Part shown: in pieces, positions 23,961 to 36,011 of the stretch
Numbering within the stretch: the first letter of the stretch is position 1
How the letters are laid out: every line of letters begins with the position of its first letter
NCBI GenBank assembly: GCA_964035795.1
Contig: OZ038323.1
Location: 2,828,381-2,892,380, forward strand
Direction: 5' to 3'
DNA length: 64,000 nucleotides
Source of the DNA: Pterobdella sp. o SKG-2022
Taxonomy: Eukaryota > Annelida > Clitellata > Hirudinida > Piscicolidae
Program-made: the position numbers and the translations under genes
The notes under the pieces: model-generated
Seen by the model: the letters and a program-made list of their open reading frames with translations, nothing else
What the model was told of the DNA's origin: nothing
Database searches by the model: none

Positions 23961-26129
23961 ATGATAACAAGAACTATAAAGATATTGGTTTTAAGTATAA
24001 CTGGTTTAGCTGGTTATTCTTTCACTACTAGAAACCCACATGAGCAATTTAAAAAACCAGAAATAAAACAAGTTATATCTAGAGAGCCTTACAGAGTACA
24101 GGTGAAAAAATTTCTTTGCTTCTGAAAATAAATGCATAATTATGAGTTTTTTTCATTACTTATGCTAGGGAAAACAGGCTTTAAAATTAATTATGATGAT
24201 GACTTAAAGTAAGTTTATCAACATATAACTTCCAGATTTTTCTCCATTTACCTTTAAACTCATTATCTCGATTATGGGGCAAAATGTGTCAAATACAAGT
24301 TCCAGTTTCCATTAGACCACTTTTATATTCGGCATACATCACAGCTTACAAATGCGACATCTCTGAAGCAGAGAATGAAAACTTGGAAAGCTACACTTGT
24401 TTTTGTGATTTCTTTACTCGAGCTCTTAAACATGATGCTCGACCTATTAGTAACTCAGCAATTTTGGTATGAATTTAACATTTTAGATATTGAATTTTTT
24501 TTTTTATAATATTTCTTTAAAATTGATCAATATTTTTATGGAAACAATCATAGTATTTATATGTTTTATCAAAACTTCATAAAATGATATTTCAATTAGG
24601 TTTTTATTAAAATAATTTGAATTTTTTTTATGTAGTTTCAATAATACATACAACTACTACAACTATAAAGTATTCAATGAAAAACTGGTATTCCAGGTAT
24701 CTCCGAGTGATGGTGTTTTGTTAAGCATGGGACAAGTGAACACATGTTTAGTCAACCATGTGAAAGATAAAGATTACAAATTACAGTATTTTCTTGGTCC
24801 TAAAACTTGGCCTGCTCATGAAGAAAGTGCAGTGAGCAGTAACTGGTTTTACAAACTGGTTGGAAGATGGTTTGGTAGTGGCGAGGTGGTCAGTGAAAAA
24901 TGTGATACATCAGCTACCAACCTGCCTGATGTTGTTTATCTTCAAAATCTCAAACACAAACCCACCAACCACCTCTTCCACTGCACTATTTACTTGGCTC
25001 CAGGTTCTTATAAATTTATTTACATTCACTTTAGCAACCCTTCTTTTGTTCTGTTTTTGCTATGAACTGCTATTTTCCCTTTTCAAAGAAGTTCATAGCA
25101 GATCACATCTGAACAATGCAAAAGAGGTGCTATACAAATTATTTATACTGTATTTTTTGCCAGTATGAAACACACACACACACACACAGGAGACTACCAC
25201 AGGTTCCATTCACCTGCTGATTGGGAATGCTTCTTCAGAAGACATTTTCCAGGTGGTTTTGAATGTTGATAAGTGTGCCATTTAAAAAACTACATTTTCA
25301 TAACAATGTTGAAGTGAATTGCAACTATTTTTCAATAAACTACAACAATTTTTAAGAGAAATACAACAATATTGAAATAACTTCAATAAACAACAATTTT
25401 GACAAGTATTGCAACAGTTCAAAACAGCATTTCAATACAGGATACTTGTTGAGCGTTAGCCCACGCATGGCTGACCGTGTACCCGAATTGATGAACATGA
25501 ATGAGAGGGTAGTGTATGTGGGAGAGTGGATGCATGGCTTCATGAGTATGGCTATGGTTGGAGCTACCAATGTTGGTTCCATCAAGGTCTACAACGACCC
25601 TGTGAGTGGTGGTGGGTGGTTTTATAGTAGCATGAAAACTTATATGCTTATTATTAAATTTGGTGTTTAGTTTTATTGAATGCTATTTTATTGAATTTAA
25701 ATTACGAATCAATTTAAATTTTTTTAAACCATCATTTGATTTTTTCTGACCAAGTTTCCATTCATACAGATGAATTATTCTTTTTTATTTTTCAATATCG
25801 AACCCATGCTTGCATGAGAACGCACATAAAACGATGATGAATTTAGTTGCGTATTGTCTTCATAATAGATTATCCTCCCGCAGTCATTGCAGACAAACCT
25901 CAAGGGAAACCTACCATGTATGCTCGACGTTAACTTCCAAACCCCTGCTACTCTTCACGATACTATTGATAGCACCCACGCATTCCACGTTAAGACCTTT
26001 TACCACAAAGGTGAAGCGTTCGGCCAGTTTAATCTGGGCTCCACTATCGTGCTAATTTTTGAAGCCCCGCCAGATTTCAAGTTTTCTCATCGGGTGGGTG
26101 ACCGACTCAAGTTTGGGGACGCTTTGTGA
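23961..26129 (+). CDS. PISD: Phosphatidylserine decarboxylase (mitochondrial PISD)
   Basis: Pyruvoyl-dependent enzyme that converts phosphatidylserine to phosphatidylethanolamine at the mitochondrial inner membrane. Six exons join in phase: 23961-24101, 24236-24466, 24697-25003, 25190-25252, 25441-25601 and 25893-26129, giving 379 aa. The short N-terminus ([20 protein letters not shown]) has a basic start and a hydrophobic segment, consistent with import and a membrane anchor. Conserved blocks include [84 protein letters not shown] and [14 protein letters not shown]. The LGST motif is the self-cleavage site whose Ser becomes the pyruvoyl group, and it is intact (about 26028-26042). Exon 4 is only 63 nt and its acceptor follows a (CA)n run. 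The gene is tail to tail with NUB1. Confidence 0.95.
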
Positions 26130-26611
26130 TTTTATCTTCAAGATTTTTCAGGAAATATACTAATCTAATGCTTTCATTTGCGTGAAGGATGCAGTATTTT
26201 GATGACAATGGCAGTCTTACTGAGCTTTATTTGTTTATAGCTTTATATTATCGATAAATTTACAAAATTGCTCATATTGGTTTGCTTAAGTGATCGAAAA
26301 ACCAATGTGCAAACACAATTGAGTTATTTTTTGTTGTTTATCCATTAATTTAATTATCTTTTAGCCAATAGTTGTGTTGGTATAACGAGAATCATAATTG
26401 TTATCCATTTAATCAAAATACCGGTTTTTATTCATAATTTATAAACATTAAATTTTAAAATTATTATCAGTTTATTGAAATTGTGATTTGAATTTATTTA
26501 TAATTCTTTGAAATATTTCCATTGTGAATTTAACATAACAGGTGTTGATATAACAACAAAAATATGAACAATGGTAAACGATGAACAGAGTCAATATTAA
26601 ACATTTGAATA
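26130..26611. other. Convergent intergenic region PISD / NUB1
   Basis: About 480 bp of AT-rich sequence between the two stop codons. It presumably holds both 3' UTRs; nothing else was recognised. Confidence 0.6.
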
Positions 26612-29600
26612 TTATTCAAGTGAAGCCAACTTGGCTTTAAACTCATAAAGTAGGTTAGCATCATCATCAAGCAAAAGATTAAGATAATCTTCGTCATTCT
26701 TGCCCTCCATCTCCTTCACTATCTCCTCCTCAATTAGCTTGTAATCAGCTTCATCAATATTTAGAACTGAAGTATGTGTCTCTTGAACACTTTCTGGTGT
26801 TAGTTTGTCGATGAGTTAGTGAGATAGAAAGTAAAAAAAAAAATTATTATTTTAAATACATTAATTAAGAATAAGCTCATAGTAGCATTGACTTCAGGAG
26901 TTTCTAGGCTACATAATTATTTTAAGAAAAAAACATCCAACTTATCACGAAAAATACTTAGCATTCTATTAAAAAAAATACCCAAACAAACTTCACTAAA
27001 CATCCACCAATACTCACTACTGCTGATCGATAGACTCTTGAGCCACTCAGATGGCACGTGACCTCCTGACTGCAGCAAGTGATTGACGCTACGCTCTATG
27101 TCCTCGCCGTAGTGTTGCAATGCAGCCTGATGTTTATTATGTTGTGAATTTATTTTATATAAAATTTCAAAATAATTATAATTTTATTGACTATGAATCT
27201 TATCGAAAAGAATTAATATAGAAAAAAATACTATTAGTTTTCTCCCTCCCTCCTAATCCTTACCCTTAGCTGAAGAAAATGGGATATAAGCAGGATAAGG
27301 ATGATGTACTCTATTTAATCATTTATCCAGTACAATACAATTTCACTACTAGATTTATAAACAAAATGAAAAATAAAAAAAAAGTGCGACCTTGGCGACG
27401 TCGGCACTGTATCCCATTGATTGAAGCATATCTATAGACTGCTGGCTAATAACCTTGAACTCTTCAGACATACCGCCTTTTCTCTTCAGTTCGGGAGACT
27501 CAATCTCCAGATCACGGTTCGAGTTTAAGTACTGTGATGGGTTGCTTAGAAGTTGATGGTGCTGGCGGATTTGTTATTGGTATGGATAGTAGAAGCGTTA
27601 CCGCTAGTAATAGTGGTTGTAGTAATATTATCCTTAACTAGTAGTAGAAACAGCATAGTATAAATATTAATAACAATTAGTGAAAGATCTCCTAATAATA
27701 GTAGTATCAGTAGTTTTTATATTACTAATAACAGCATCAGTAGACTTAATAATAGTAGTAGTCAGAGTTTATTTACCGATATTAGTGATGTGTTTGCTAA
27801 TAGTAGTTTTATTAATACGTCTAGTCACATTAGTAGTAACTTCAACAATAACAGAGTATCAGTAATAAAAACCGACACACCGACCGAACCTCAAGAGCTG
27901 CGTTGAGGTCGTTATTATGCAATTTTAGCGCCTCCCTCACTGGGCCTCTTTTGTAGCCCATGTTCGTCAGGTTCTTGTACAGATTGTGGTCAATGCTGCC
28001 GTTGTATTTAAATTTATAAAGTATCAAAATACAACCGCATAAAAGTTCATATGGTAATTATAGTTGTCATATTGGAGTGCTTACTCTTTTCCATCAATTG
28101 TCTTTCCGAGCATTTTCACCATTTTCTTTCGTATCCTTTCTTCCTTCTCTTCCTCCTTCCTCCTCCTCTTTTCCTTTTAGTAGCATGATTTCATATTATG
28201 AAGTTAATAAAAAATAATCAATACATAAACTTCTATAATAACATTCAACCCTCCAGTATGTACAACTAAACGCAAGTAGACACCTGTTTTTTGAAGATAA
28301 TATGCTCAATGGCTCGTTCAACGTGGTTTCCGCTGAATCTTAGTGCCAGCCTCGACTCCACCTCCGAATATCCAATCTCCAACACTGGTTGGTTGAGTGT
28401 AATACATACACGTTGTTGTTCATCAATCGTGTTCGAATATGACCATGGCAACAAAGAAAAAAATATTATTTATTTATTTATATATACATATATGTTTTAC
28501 TAAATGAAGATGTATAGAAAATTATCATAATAAGAGATGAAAATAAATATTATCATAAAATAAATCAATAAATAAGAATGAATAAGTGAGCTATAATAGT
28601 AATGATAATAATAATAGTAATAATAGAAGAACAAAATAAAAGTAAAATACTAAATGAATAGAAATAAATAAAATGAAATAAAGATAAAATAACTCTTATC
28701 TGTGTTATTGTGTGGCTGATCGGACCGATTCGCGCCAGAAAACCTCTTCCGCATGTTTGGCACCAGTGTGTGGGAAATCTCTCTGGTGCACCTTCTCCAG
28801 CTTTGCGTCTTATGCGTTTTAATTTTGCAGCGTTTAGACGGTTTTCTTCTGAGAGGAGTGCACCATTACTGATCAATCTACGCCAAGCGGGCCTGTCAGA
28901 GGCAGCTTTTTCCCACGCAGTGACGTCTATATTGAAGTCCTTCAAATTTGACTTGAAATAATCTTCGTAACTTTTGCGTGGGGCTCCGATTTTTTTTGAC
29001 CATTTTTGAGCTGACCATAGAAAAGTTGTTTAGGAATTCTAGAGTCTACCATACGAGATACATGACCAGCCCATCGTATCTGTGCCTTACGCATCATCGT
29101 AATAACACTGGGAAGGTTTGCCCTCTCTAATACTTCAGTGTCTGAGACAAAGTCATCCCAGCGTATATTAAGAATTCTGCAGACAACGAGCTGGAGTTGT
29201 TTCTCGTGGCGTCTGTATACTGTCCATGCTTCACAGCCATATAGTAGTGTGGCCAATACTATGGCTTTATAGACTTTAACTCTCATGGACTGTGATATCC
29301 CTCTTCTCTCCCACACCTGTTTCCTCAATCTTCCAAAAGCAGAGCTGGCTTTGGCAATTCGGTTTTTGATCTCATCATCAATGTTTGTACGACGAGAAAG
29401 TGTACTGCCTAGATAAGTGAAGTTGTCAACTGCCTGTAACCTTTGTCCTTTCACTAAAATTTGTGGTTTGTGGTAAGGTTTTTCTGAGGCAGGTTGAAAC
29501 ATCACTTCCGTTTTTTGGGCGTTGATGATCAAACCAAAGTCGTCACAAGCGGATGAGAATTGATCTACTTCCCGTTGCATCTCTTGCTCAGTCGCAGCGT

Positions 29601-32600
29601 TGAGCACACAATCATCAGCGAACAAAAGATCTCTAATTTTACTCTCGTTCACTTTTGAGAGAGCCTGAAGACGTCTGAGGTTGAAAAGATTCCCATCGTA
29701 CCGATATCTAATTGGAATGCCAGTTGAACTGTCTTGGAAAGCCTCCAACAGCATTGCTGCAAATATGATGCTGAACAGTGTTGGGGCTAAGACACAGCCC
29801 TGCTTGACTCCGTTGGTCACTTGAAATGGTTCTGAGCTTCCACCATCGTTGAGCACTCTAGCTACCATGTCATCATGAAAAAGACGGACCATTTTTACAA
29901 ATTTTTCTGGTCAACCAAATTTTGATAGGATTTTCCATAAAGCTTCTCTGCTTACTGATTCGAAAGCTTTGTTGAGGTCAACAAGTGATATAGAGGTCTT
30001 GGCGTTGTTCCATACTTTTTTCCTGAAATTGGCGTGCTGCAAAGGTTCCTATGCCAGTTCAGAATCCACATTGACTCTCAGGTAAGTGATCATGCTCTAG
30101 GTGCTTCAGTAGGCGGTTCAAGAGAACACGAGCCAAGATCTTTCCCGCAATTGAGAGAAGAGAGATGCCTCTATGGTTGTCGCATGTACGTTTGTTTCCT
30201 TTTCTTTTATAAATGTGTACAATGGTAGCGTCTTTAAATGCTTGTGAGAGCGTTTCTTTTTCCCAATGTGAACGAAACAAATCGGTGAGTTTTCTGGTGA
30301 GTGATTGAATATTTTTGCCGTTATAGCATCAGGACCTGGGGCTTTACCTGTTGACATATGCTTAATGGCTCTGGCGACTTCATCAAAAGATGGAAGTGCA
30401 TTAAGATCTTTGTTTATTTCCACCTGAAGAAGGCGTTGAATCGCTTCGTCGTTGATCTTTGATGGTCGATTAAGAACGCCATTAAGATGTCTGGCCCATC
30501 TTTCTAAGATTCCTTTCTTATCAGTGATCAGCTTTGAACCATCAGCACTAAGTATGGGTGTATTTTTTGATGACTGTGGTCCATAGAGGCACTTGAGAGC
30601 ATCATAAAAACGCCTCATGTCATGGCTGTCAGCATAACCTTGTATTTCTTCGGCTTTTTGGCTGAGCCATGTGTTTTAGAGATTTCGAAGCTTTTTTTGG
30701 ACCTCTCTGCGCATATTGGCAAAGACATTTTTTTTTTATTCCGATTTCGGGTCATTTTGGTGAGCTTTGAATAACTGGCGTTTTTCTTTCAACATGGTTT
30801 GAATAACAATATCATTTTCATCAAACCAATCTTAATGTTTCCTGGAGGTTGAGCCAAGGACTTGTAATGCGCAAGAATAAATCGTTTCTTTCATAAACTC
30901 CCAGACGTTGCTTTCAGCCCTTGAGAGTTCGTGTTCAAGATTGGTCTCAAATTTTTGTTGAACCTTAGGGATTTTCAACTTTGTGACATCAAGCCGCTTT
31001 AAAGCTTTTTGTTCTTGAGGTTTTTTCATAGGAATAACTTGCAACTTGGTTTTGGAAATTATAAGCCGATGATCTGTCCAACATTCCGCTCCACACATAG
31101 ATTTGGTTACTTTTACATCTTGTCGGTCAACTATGGTTTACTCCCTTAGCCTTTGCTCTTAACAAGGAGCTAAACCACAAGGCAGCGGTATCAGAGGGTA
31201 GTTTTTAGTGATTTTAAGGTTGCACAACCACCGGTATTTTTATAGAGATACCATTTCAAGGAAGGTTGCCAACCAAGGCTGAAGGGCCCTTCCCACCCTT
31301 TTCATATTTAAGTAATCGGTTTTCCGAACAAAACTGGCTGGTTTATATGATATAATAATAATATTACAATATAATATAATATAAAACTGAAAAAATAATA
31401 TAATATGAAAGAATAATAATAAAATAATATAACAATAATAATAATACAATATACTAATAATATAACAATAATAAAATAGTATGAGAATAATAACATAATA
31501 TAACAAGATAATATAATATAGCAACAACAATAATATAATATAATATAATAATTACAATATAATATAATAATATTATAGCATAATAATATAATTATATATA
31601 TATGTATATAATTTTTTAAAAAAACATTTCAAAAAGTGTTTATGAAATTGGAAAGTTTAAATTTTTCATGAAAATATGCCCACAAAATTTCTAACATTTT
31701 CGCCAACCTTTACTATCAACCATCAATTAGTGGGAAAAAAGAAAAACCTAAAAAGTTAAAGAAAAGTCCAACCCCCTCATCCAAACATCAATCCCCTTTA
31801 AAACAAATTTAAAAGAAAGTTCAACCCCCTCATCCAAACAAAAAAAAACCCATTTCTCAACGAAAAAATATAAAAAAATAATGGGAAAATAATTTTATGA
31901 ACATGCGAACTTTTAAAATTCATAAAAACTTTGTTATTATGTTGTTTGTATTTAATACAATTTAAATTTTATGCTAAAACAAGAAAAAGGTTAAGACAAA
32001 AAATAAAATATTATTAAAAAGTGAAATGTTATTAAAAACTAAATATATAAACACTAACAATATCTATAAGTAATTATTAATGCAGGGAAGTTGTAAATAC
32101 ATTTAAATATGCATATATAATATATTACTATTGATACTACTACTAGTTAAGTAAAGTATTTTTTAAAAATATAATACAAATAACACTTATTTATATAGCG
32201 CCATGAAAATAACATATAAACTAAATTTTAATAGAATGATTATTAATTGTGACGTAATACTTGTCAATAGAGCTTTTTCGTCCACTTTCAACCTGCCCAG
32301 TTCTTCCTCTGCCTTTGATTATTCAATAGTTATTGATAAGGATTATTATTATTATTATATAAATTATGTCATTCAGAGAAATTATATAGATGAATTAAAA
32401 ATTTAATAAAAATTCAAGAAGATTCAAACATAGAAAAATATTTGAGCACAGCGTTTTTTAATATTCGAAGTTATATTGAACAATTTTTTACGTCGATTCA
32501 TGGAAGAATTTTAGTAAATTTTGTGAGCAAAACAGTTATAATTTTTGGTAAGTTTAGCCTTATCGTAAAAGATTAGCGAATAAAGTTATTTAGTAGGTCT

Positions 32601-35600
32601 TACAAATATTCGAAGTACGTTTGTGAAACATTTGGTGGTGATATCTTTGACAATTGAAAGCTGTGACTATAAAGACAATTCTCCAAAGCAACATATTAAC
32701 ATTCAAACCACCTAATTACTACCAGAATGAGCCATTTTTTAACATAAAATATAAAGTTTATTTCTACAAAATTATTTTGAACGAATTGTTAAAATATCAA
32801 TTGAATACCTTATCAAATATTTTCTTGCTCTTTTCTTTTTCTCCTTTATAGAAAGCCAAGACTCCTTGTAGAATATGCAGTCTGTTGAATAACTCTATAT
32901 TCAATACAGGACTAGTAATAATAAATGAACAAAGTAGTTATCTATAATGCATTTATTTTCTTGTGAAAAGTGCTAAAATTAAATTGAGCCCTATGAACTT
33001 CATAATGAAGCACATTATACAATTTATTGGATACGAGTATTGGGAAGTTAATAACACAATGCTTCGAAAAAAATGACGTTAGATGGTATTAATATATGGC
33101 AAACAGCTATATGAGCTGAAACAAATGGTTAAACAAACCTCAAAAAAATAGCTTGTTCCTGGTTTGAGCCACCCTATTCAACAGAATTTCAATCAATCAA
33201 TTTTATTAATAATTAAAATTGAATTTTAAACCGCAAACTTCGACACATGGAAACTTCAATAATTCGATAAAAGGTTTTTAGTAATGTATTGGTACTGCAA
33301 GACCTTTTAAAATGGCGCCAATTGTATATACTTACTCAAATTTTTATGGTATGGATCAACCTTTAAAATTAGTATGTAATTAACATTATTCCAAAGGGCC
33401 TTTATGCTCGTTTTTGTATCTAACTAGACTAAATATCACAAATAAATTTAAAATATGCAGATCAACAATAATACACTTCAATATAATGAACTATCATTTT
33501 AATACAATGATAACAAATAGACGAATACATGAAAGGAAAAACAATGCAACTCACCCTCACTTTATTTACCCTCTCCATATCCTTTCCATATGACCTTATC
33601 AGTTGTTTCTCACATACCTCCAAACGTCTTTCTGTCATATCATATTGCATATGTTGACATAATATAGTATAGATGTTAGATATAAGATATTTTCAAATAT
33701 CTATGGGGAGAAATGTAGGGTGATGATGAGAGGATGATAACAAGTATAAGTAACAAGTATAAATGGGGAGAAATGTAGGGTGATGATGAGAGGATGATAA
33801 CAAGTATAAGTAACCAGCGTCAGGAAGTGCGGCAACTTGTTGGAGTAGAAGGTAGCACCACACCACATCCAAGCACAACAATCCATAATTATCCACTATG
33901 TCCAGGATCTCCAAGGTACATTTACTGAAGGGAATAAAACATTGACATTGAAAATAATCAAGGTTAGTATATGCATCAGTTATGAAAGCATTGAAGAATG
34001 GAATCTTACGAGAACTGTTGATCAGCTCCAAGGAAGTAGAGCAGAGCCAGTGATAACTGCTTTTGTTTCAAGGCACATTTTCCTTTCTCATGTAGTGTCA
34101 TTGCCATAGTCAATGCCTGTTTGCATTCATAATGATTGATTAAACAATAATAATAGTCTTAAAAAAATTATATCATTGATTAAAAGATTGGCTGACATAC
34201 AATATGATATTTGGACATGAGTAAAAAATTTTTTACTCATAATAATTTATATTTTCACACTATCAGACACCTTTCTTTCCTCCATAGGCATCACTACTTC
34301 CCTACCAAGCTGGTCTGTTACTTGCAGATTGTACATACCATCATTGTCTGTTTGTGGGCATTATAAGCCATTTTAATTGATATAATTTTTACTTTGATAG
34401 GTGTGATGATATCTTTGATAGATTAGTCGTACACCTTTGCTGAAAAAATATAATACTTGATATAACACTAAAAAAACAATTCAAGCGCTACAAAAATGAA
34501 GCGAATGGAGTTTAAAACTAATTTGAAGTTAATTCATGTTGAAACTAAAGTTAATCAGCCTCAAGGTATTTCCAATAAAGATTGCGATAGCATTCTTGAG
34601 TTTCACTCAATGTTTACCATAACTAGTGGAAACTAAGAATTAAAAAAAAGTTCCAATCAATTCAGAAAAGCATAAAAAAAGTATGTTTTCGTTTAAAATT
34701 TTCTTCTTGTAATGGATGTATTTAACATGATACGACTCACCATGCAAGAGTAATTCAGTAGCTCTCATCGTTCTTTTCATTTTATCTTCATTTTCATTCT
34801 CCTCCACTTGTTTTTCTTCTTCAGCACTCAATTCCAATGCCAAAACATAGGCCATATTCTGAGATTCAATATTTTAATTATTTTATATCTATTAAACTAT
34901 GATTTATTTTTTATTTATATTAGTTTTTATTTTATTTAAAATAATTTTATGGTTAACATATTCTCATTAGTTCTGAATCATAATGAAAATAAAATTTTGT
35001 TCAATTAGTTTAATTTATTTTCTATTATCAAATGATAATAATACTTTAATTTTTTGCATTTCCAATGTATCATCTTCCATAATATATATTCCATTGGTAA
35101 TGGTTTTCAATCTTTTTGCAGGAATATGACATTTTTTGGAAATTTCTTCTTTCAACTTTAACCCTGTAGTATAAAAGTATTTTACTTCCACTGTGAATTC
35201 TTTTGCTGATCGTTCATTATTGCAAGATGCTGATGATGAAATACTAGTGGAAGATGAGCTTGGAGCATTTGTTTTTGGCTAAAATTGGTGTATTGTGTGA
35301 TTTTTATAACTTATAAACATAAATTTCCATGAAAATTGAACATGAGAAATAAACTATATAAGTTTTTAAAAATGAAATGAAACAAACACAAGATAAAGTA
35401 ATGAAGAATGTGGCAATGCCACTTTCTTTAAACTTTTGTTGAGCTTGAAACCTTACGACTGAATTTACTCGTAGCTTTTCTAGTAGGTTTTCAACTATTT
35501 CATTATCCACTTCCAGTTTAGAACTGTACTTTTTTGTTAGTTCCTAGAAATTGAAAATTTAATGAAAAAATAATTAAAAATTAATGGAGCTGTGAAAAAA

Positions 35601-35755
35601 ATAAGAGTTACTTTGAAAGGTTCTAATTCAAAACCGTTTAACTCGTTGGTATATGGTTCAAGCCACAGTTTTATCCCATCTTCTTTCAAAAACGTTCTCA
35701 AAGTGTTTTTGTAAAAAATGAAGTCTAACTTATTACTTTTACTCATTTTGGACAT
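26612..35755 (-). CDS. NUB1: NUB1 (NEDD8 ultimate buster 1): UBL plus three UBA domains
   Basis: Adaptor that binds NEDD8 or FAT10 conjugates and the proteasome to promote their degradation. The start is at 35755, with exon 35612-35755 containing FLKEDGIKLWLEPYTNEL. About 15 further exons follow, near 35.4-35.54, 35.05-35.28, 34.74-34.85, 34.27-34.36, 34.01-34.11, 33815-33924, 33.55-33.65, 32.85-32.93 and 32.27-32.31 kb, then 28284-28384, 28.09-28.17, 27.89-28.01, 27.39-27.53, 27.0-27.12 and 26612-26.81 kb. Landmarks are the UBL region (FTVEVKYFYTTGLKLKEEIS), the TPR-like block ILDIVDNYGLLCLDVVWCY, UBA1 (GYSEVESRLALRFSGNHVE), UBA2 (MGYKRGPVREALKLHNND), UBA3 (MLQSMGYSADVAKVAL..YGEDIERSVNHLL) and an acidic tail (NDEDYLNLLLDDDANL), all colinear with the human protein. 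The large intron between 28384 and about 32266 holds a retrotransposon. Several exon edges are approximate. Confidence 0.88.
27540..27860. repeat. Degenerate TAGTAR low-complexity tract
   Basis: Imperfect AGT/TAA/TAG trinucleotides in a NUB1 intron. They create spurious hydrophobic ORFs. Confidence 0.6.
28942..29892 (-). pseudogene. Reverse transcriptase core, FADD-type
   Basis: A 316-aa open segment with NGVKQGCVLAPTLFS, the catalytic motif DLLFADDCVL (FADD in place of YADD), LLYGCEAWTV and RWAGHVSRM, typical of non-LTR reverse transcriptases. It is cut off from the N-terminal RT blocks by frameshifts, so the element is unlikely to be active. The following minus-strand piece (28700-28945) carries WCQTCGRGFLARIGPISH, a C-terminal Cys/His motif common in these elements. 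Confidence 0.85.
30059..31098 (-). pseudogene. Retrotransposon endonuclease tail and RT N-terminal fragments
   Basis: Three frames carry consecutive pieces: the endonuclease C-terminal block with CWTDHRLIISK (30832-31098); the pre-RT linker with TPILSADG, STGKAPGPDAI and LPSFDEVARAI (30118-30618); and RT motifs DATIVHIYKRKG and GISLLSIAGKILARVLLNRL (30059-30280). Overlapping frames and internal stops show decay. Confidence 0.8.
31340..31600. repeat. Low-complexity (AATAT)/(AAT)n tract
   Basis: An imperfect array of AATAATATAAT words beyond the 5' end of the retrotransposon. It generates long Ile/Tyr/Leu-only ORFs on the minus strand that are not genes. Confidence 0.85.
33703..33814 (-). repeat. 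60-bp tandem duplication at a NUB1 splice donor
   Basis: Two nearly identical copies (33703-33762 and 33763-33814) of a unit beginning ATGGGGAGAAATGTAGGG. On the coding strand the array starts exactly at the donor of the exon ending ALPDAG (last base 33815), so a second GTTACTTATACTTG lies 60 nt into the intron. Confidence 0.9.
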
Positions 35756-36011
35756 AAATTCAGTTGAAAATTGAAACTAAAAGTCATCATTGTATACAGT
35801 TACCTATATTGCGCAACTTTATTTTAAAAAATTATTTTTATAATTCTCGGAATATCAATTCAGTCATACAAAAATTAAAATTGCTAACATGGTTCAAAAT
35901 TTTAAAAAGTAATTTGAATTCAATTTTAAATGTCTAAATGCTCTTTTAACACACAAAGTTCATAATTTAGACTAAACTTTTGATTTTGTTTAACATAAAA
36001 TAATATATGTG
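35756..36011. promoter_or_regulatory. Putative bidirectional promoter, NUB1 / DHRS7B
   Basis: A 256-bp AT-rich gap between the divergent start codons. No specific elements were recognised; the promoter role is inferred from geometry. Confidence 0.45.

Larger units (their letters stand above)
28690..31250 (-). mobile_element. Degenerate EN-RT non-LTR retrotransposon (RTE-like) in a NUB1 intron
   Basis: On the minus strand, broken pieces in order: an endonuclease C-terminus and linker (30832-31098, CWTDHRLIISK), RT N-terminal blocks (30059-30618), RT core to C-terminus (28942-29892) and a terminal zinc-finger-like segment (28690-28945). Frameshifts separate the blocks, and most of the endonuclease is missing. 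The 3' end is followed by AATA-rich sequence. It lies in the sense orientation within NUB1. The clade call (RTE-like) is tentative. Confidence 0.85.

Noticed and set aside
31240..31530. Hydrophobic Tyr/Ile/Leu ORF on the minus strand
   Set aside because: Generated by an (AATAT)n low-complexity tract; no complex sequence or start context.
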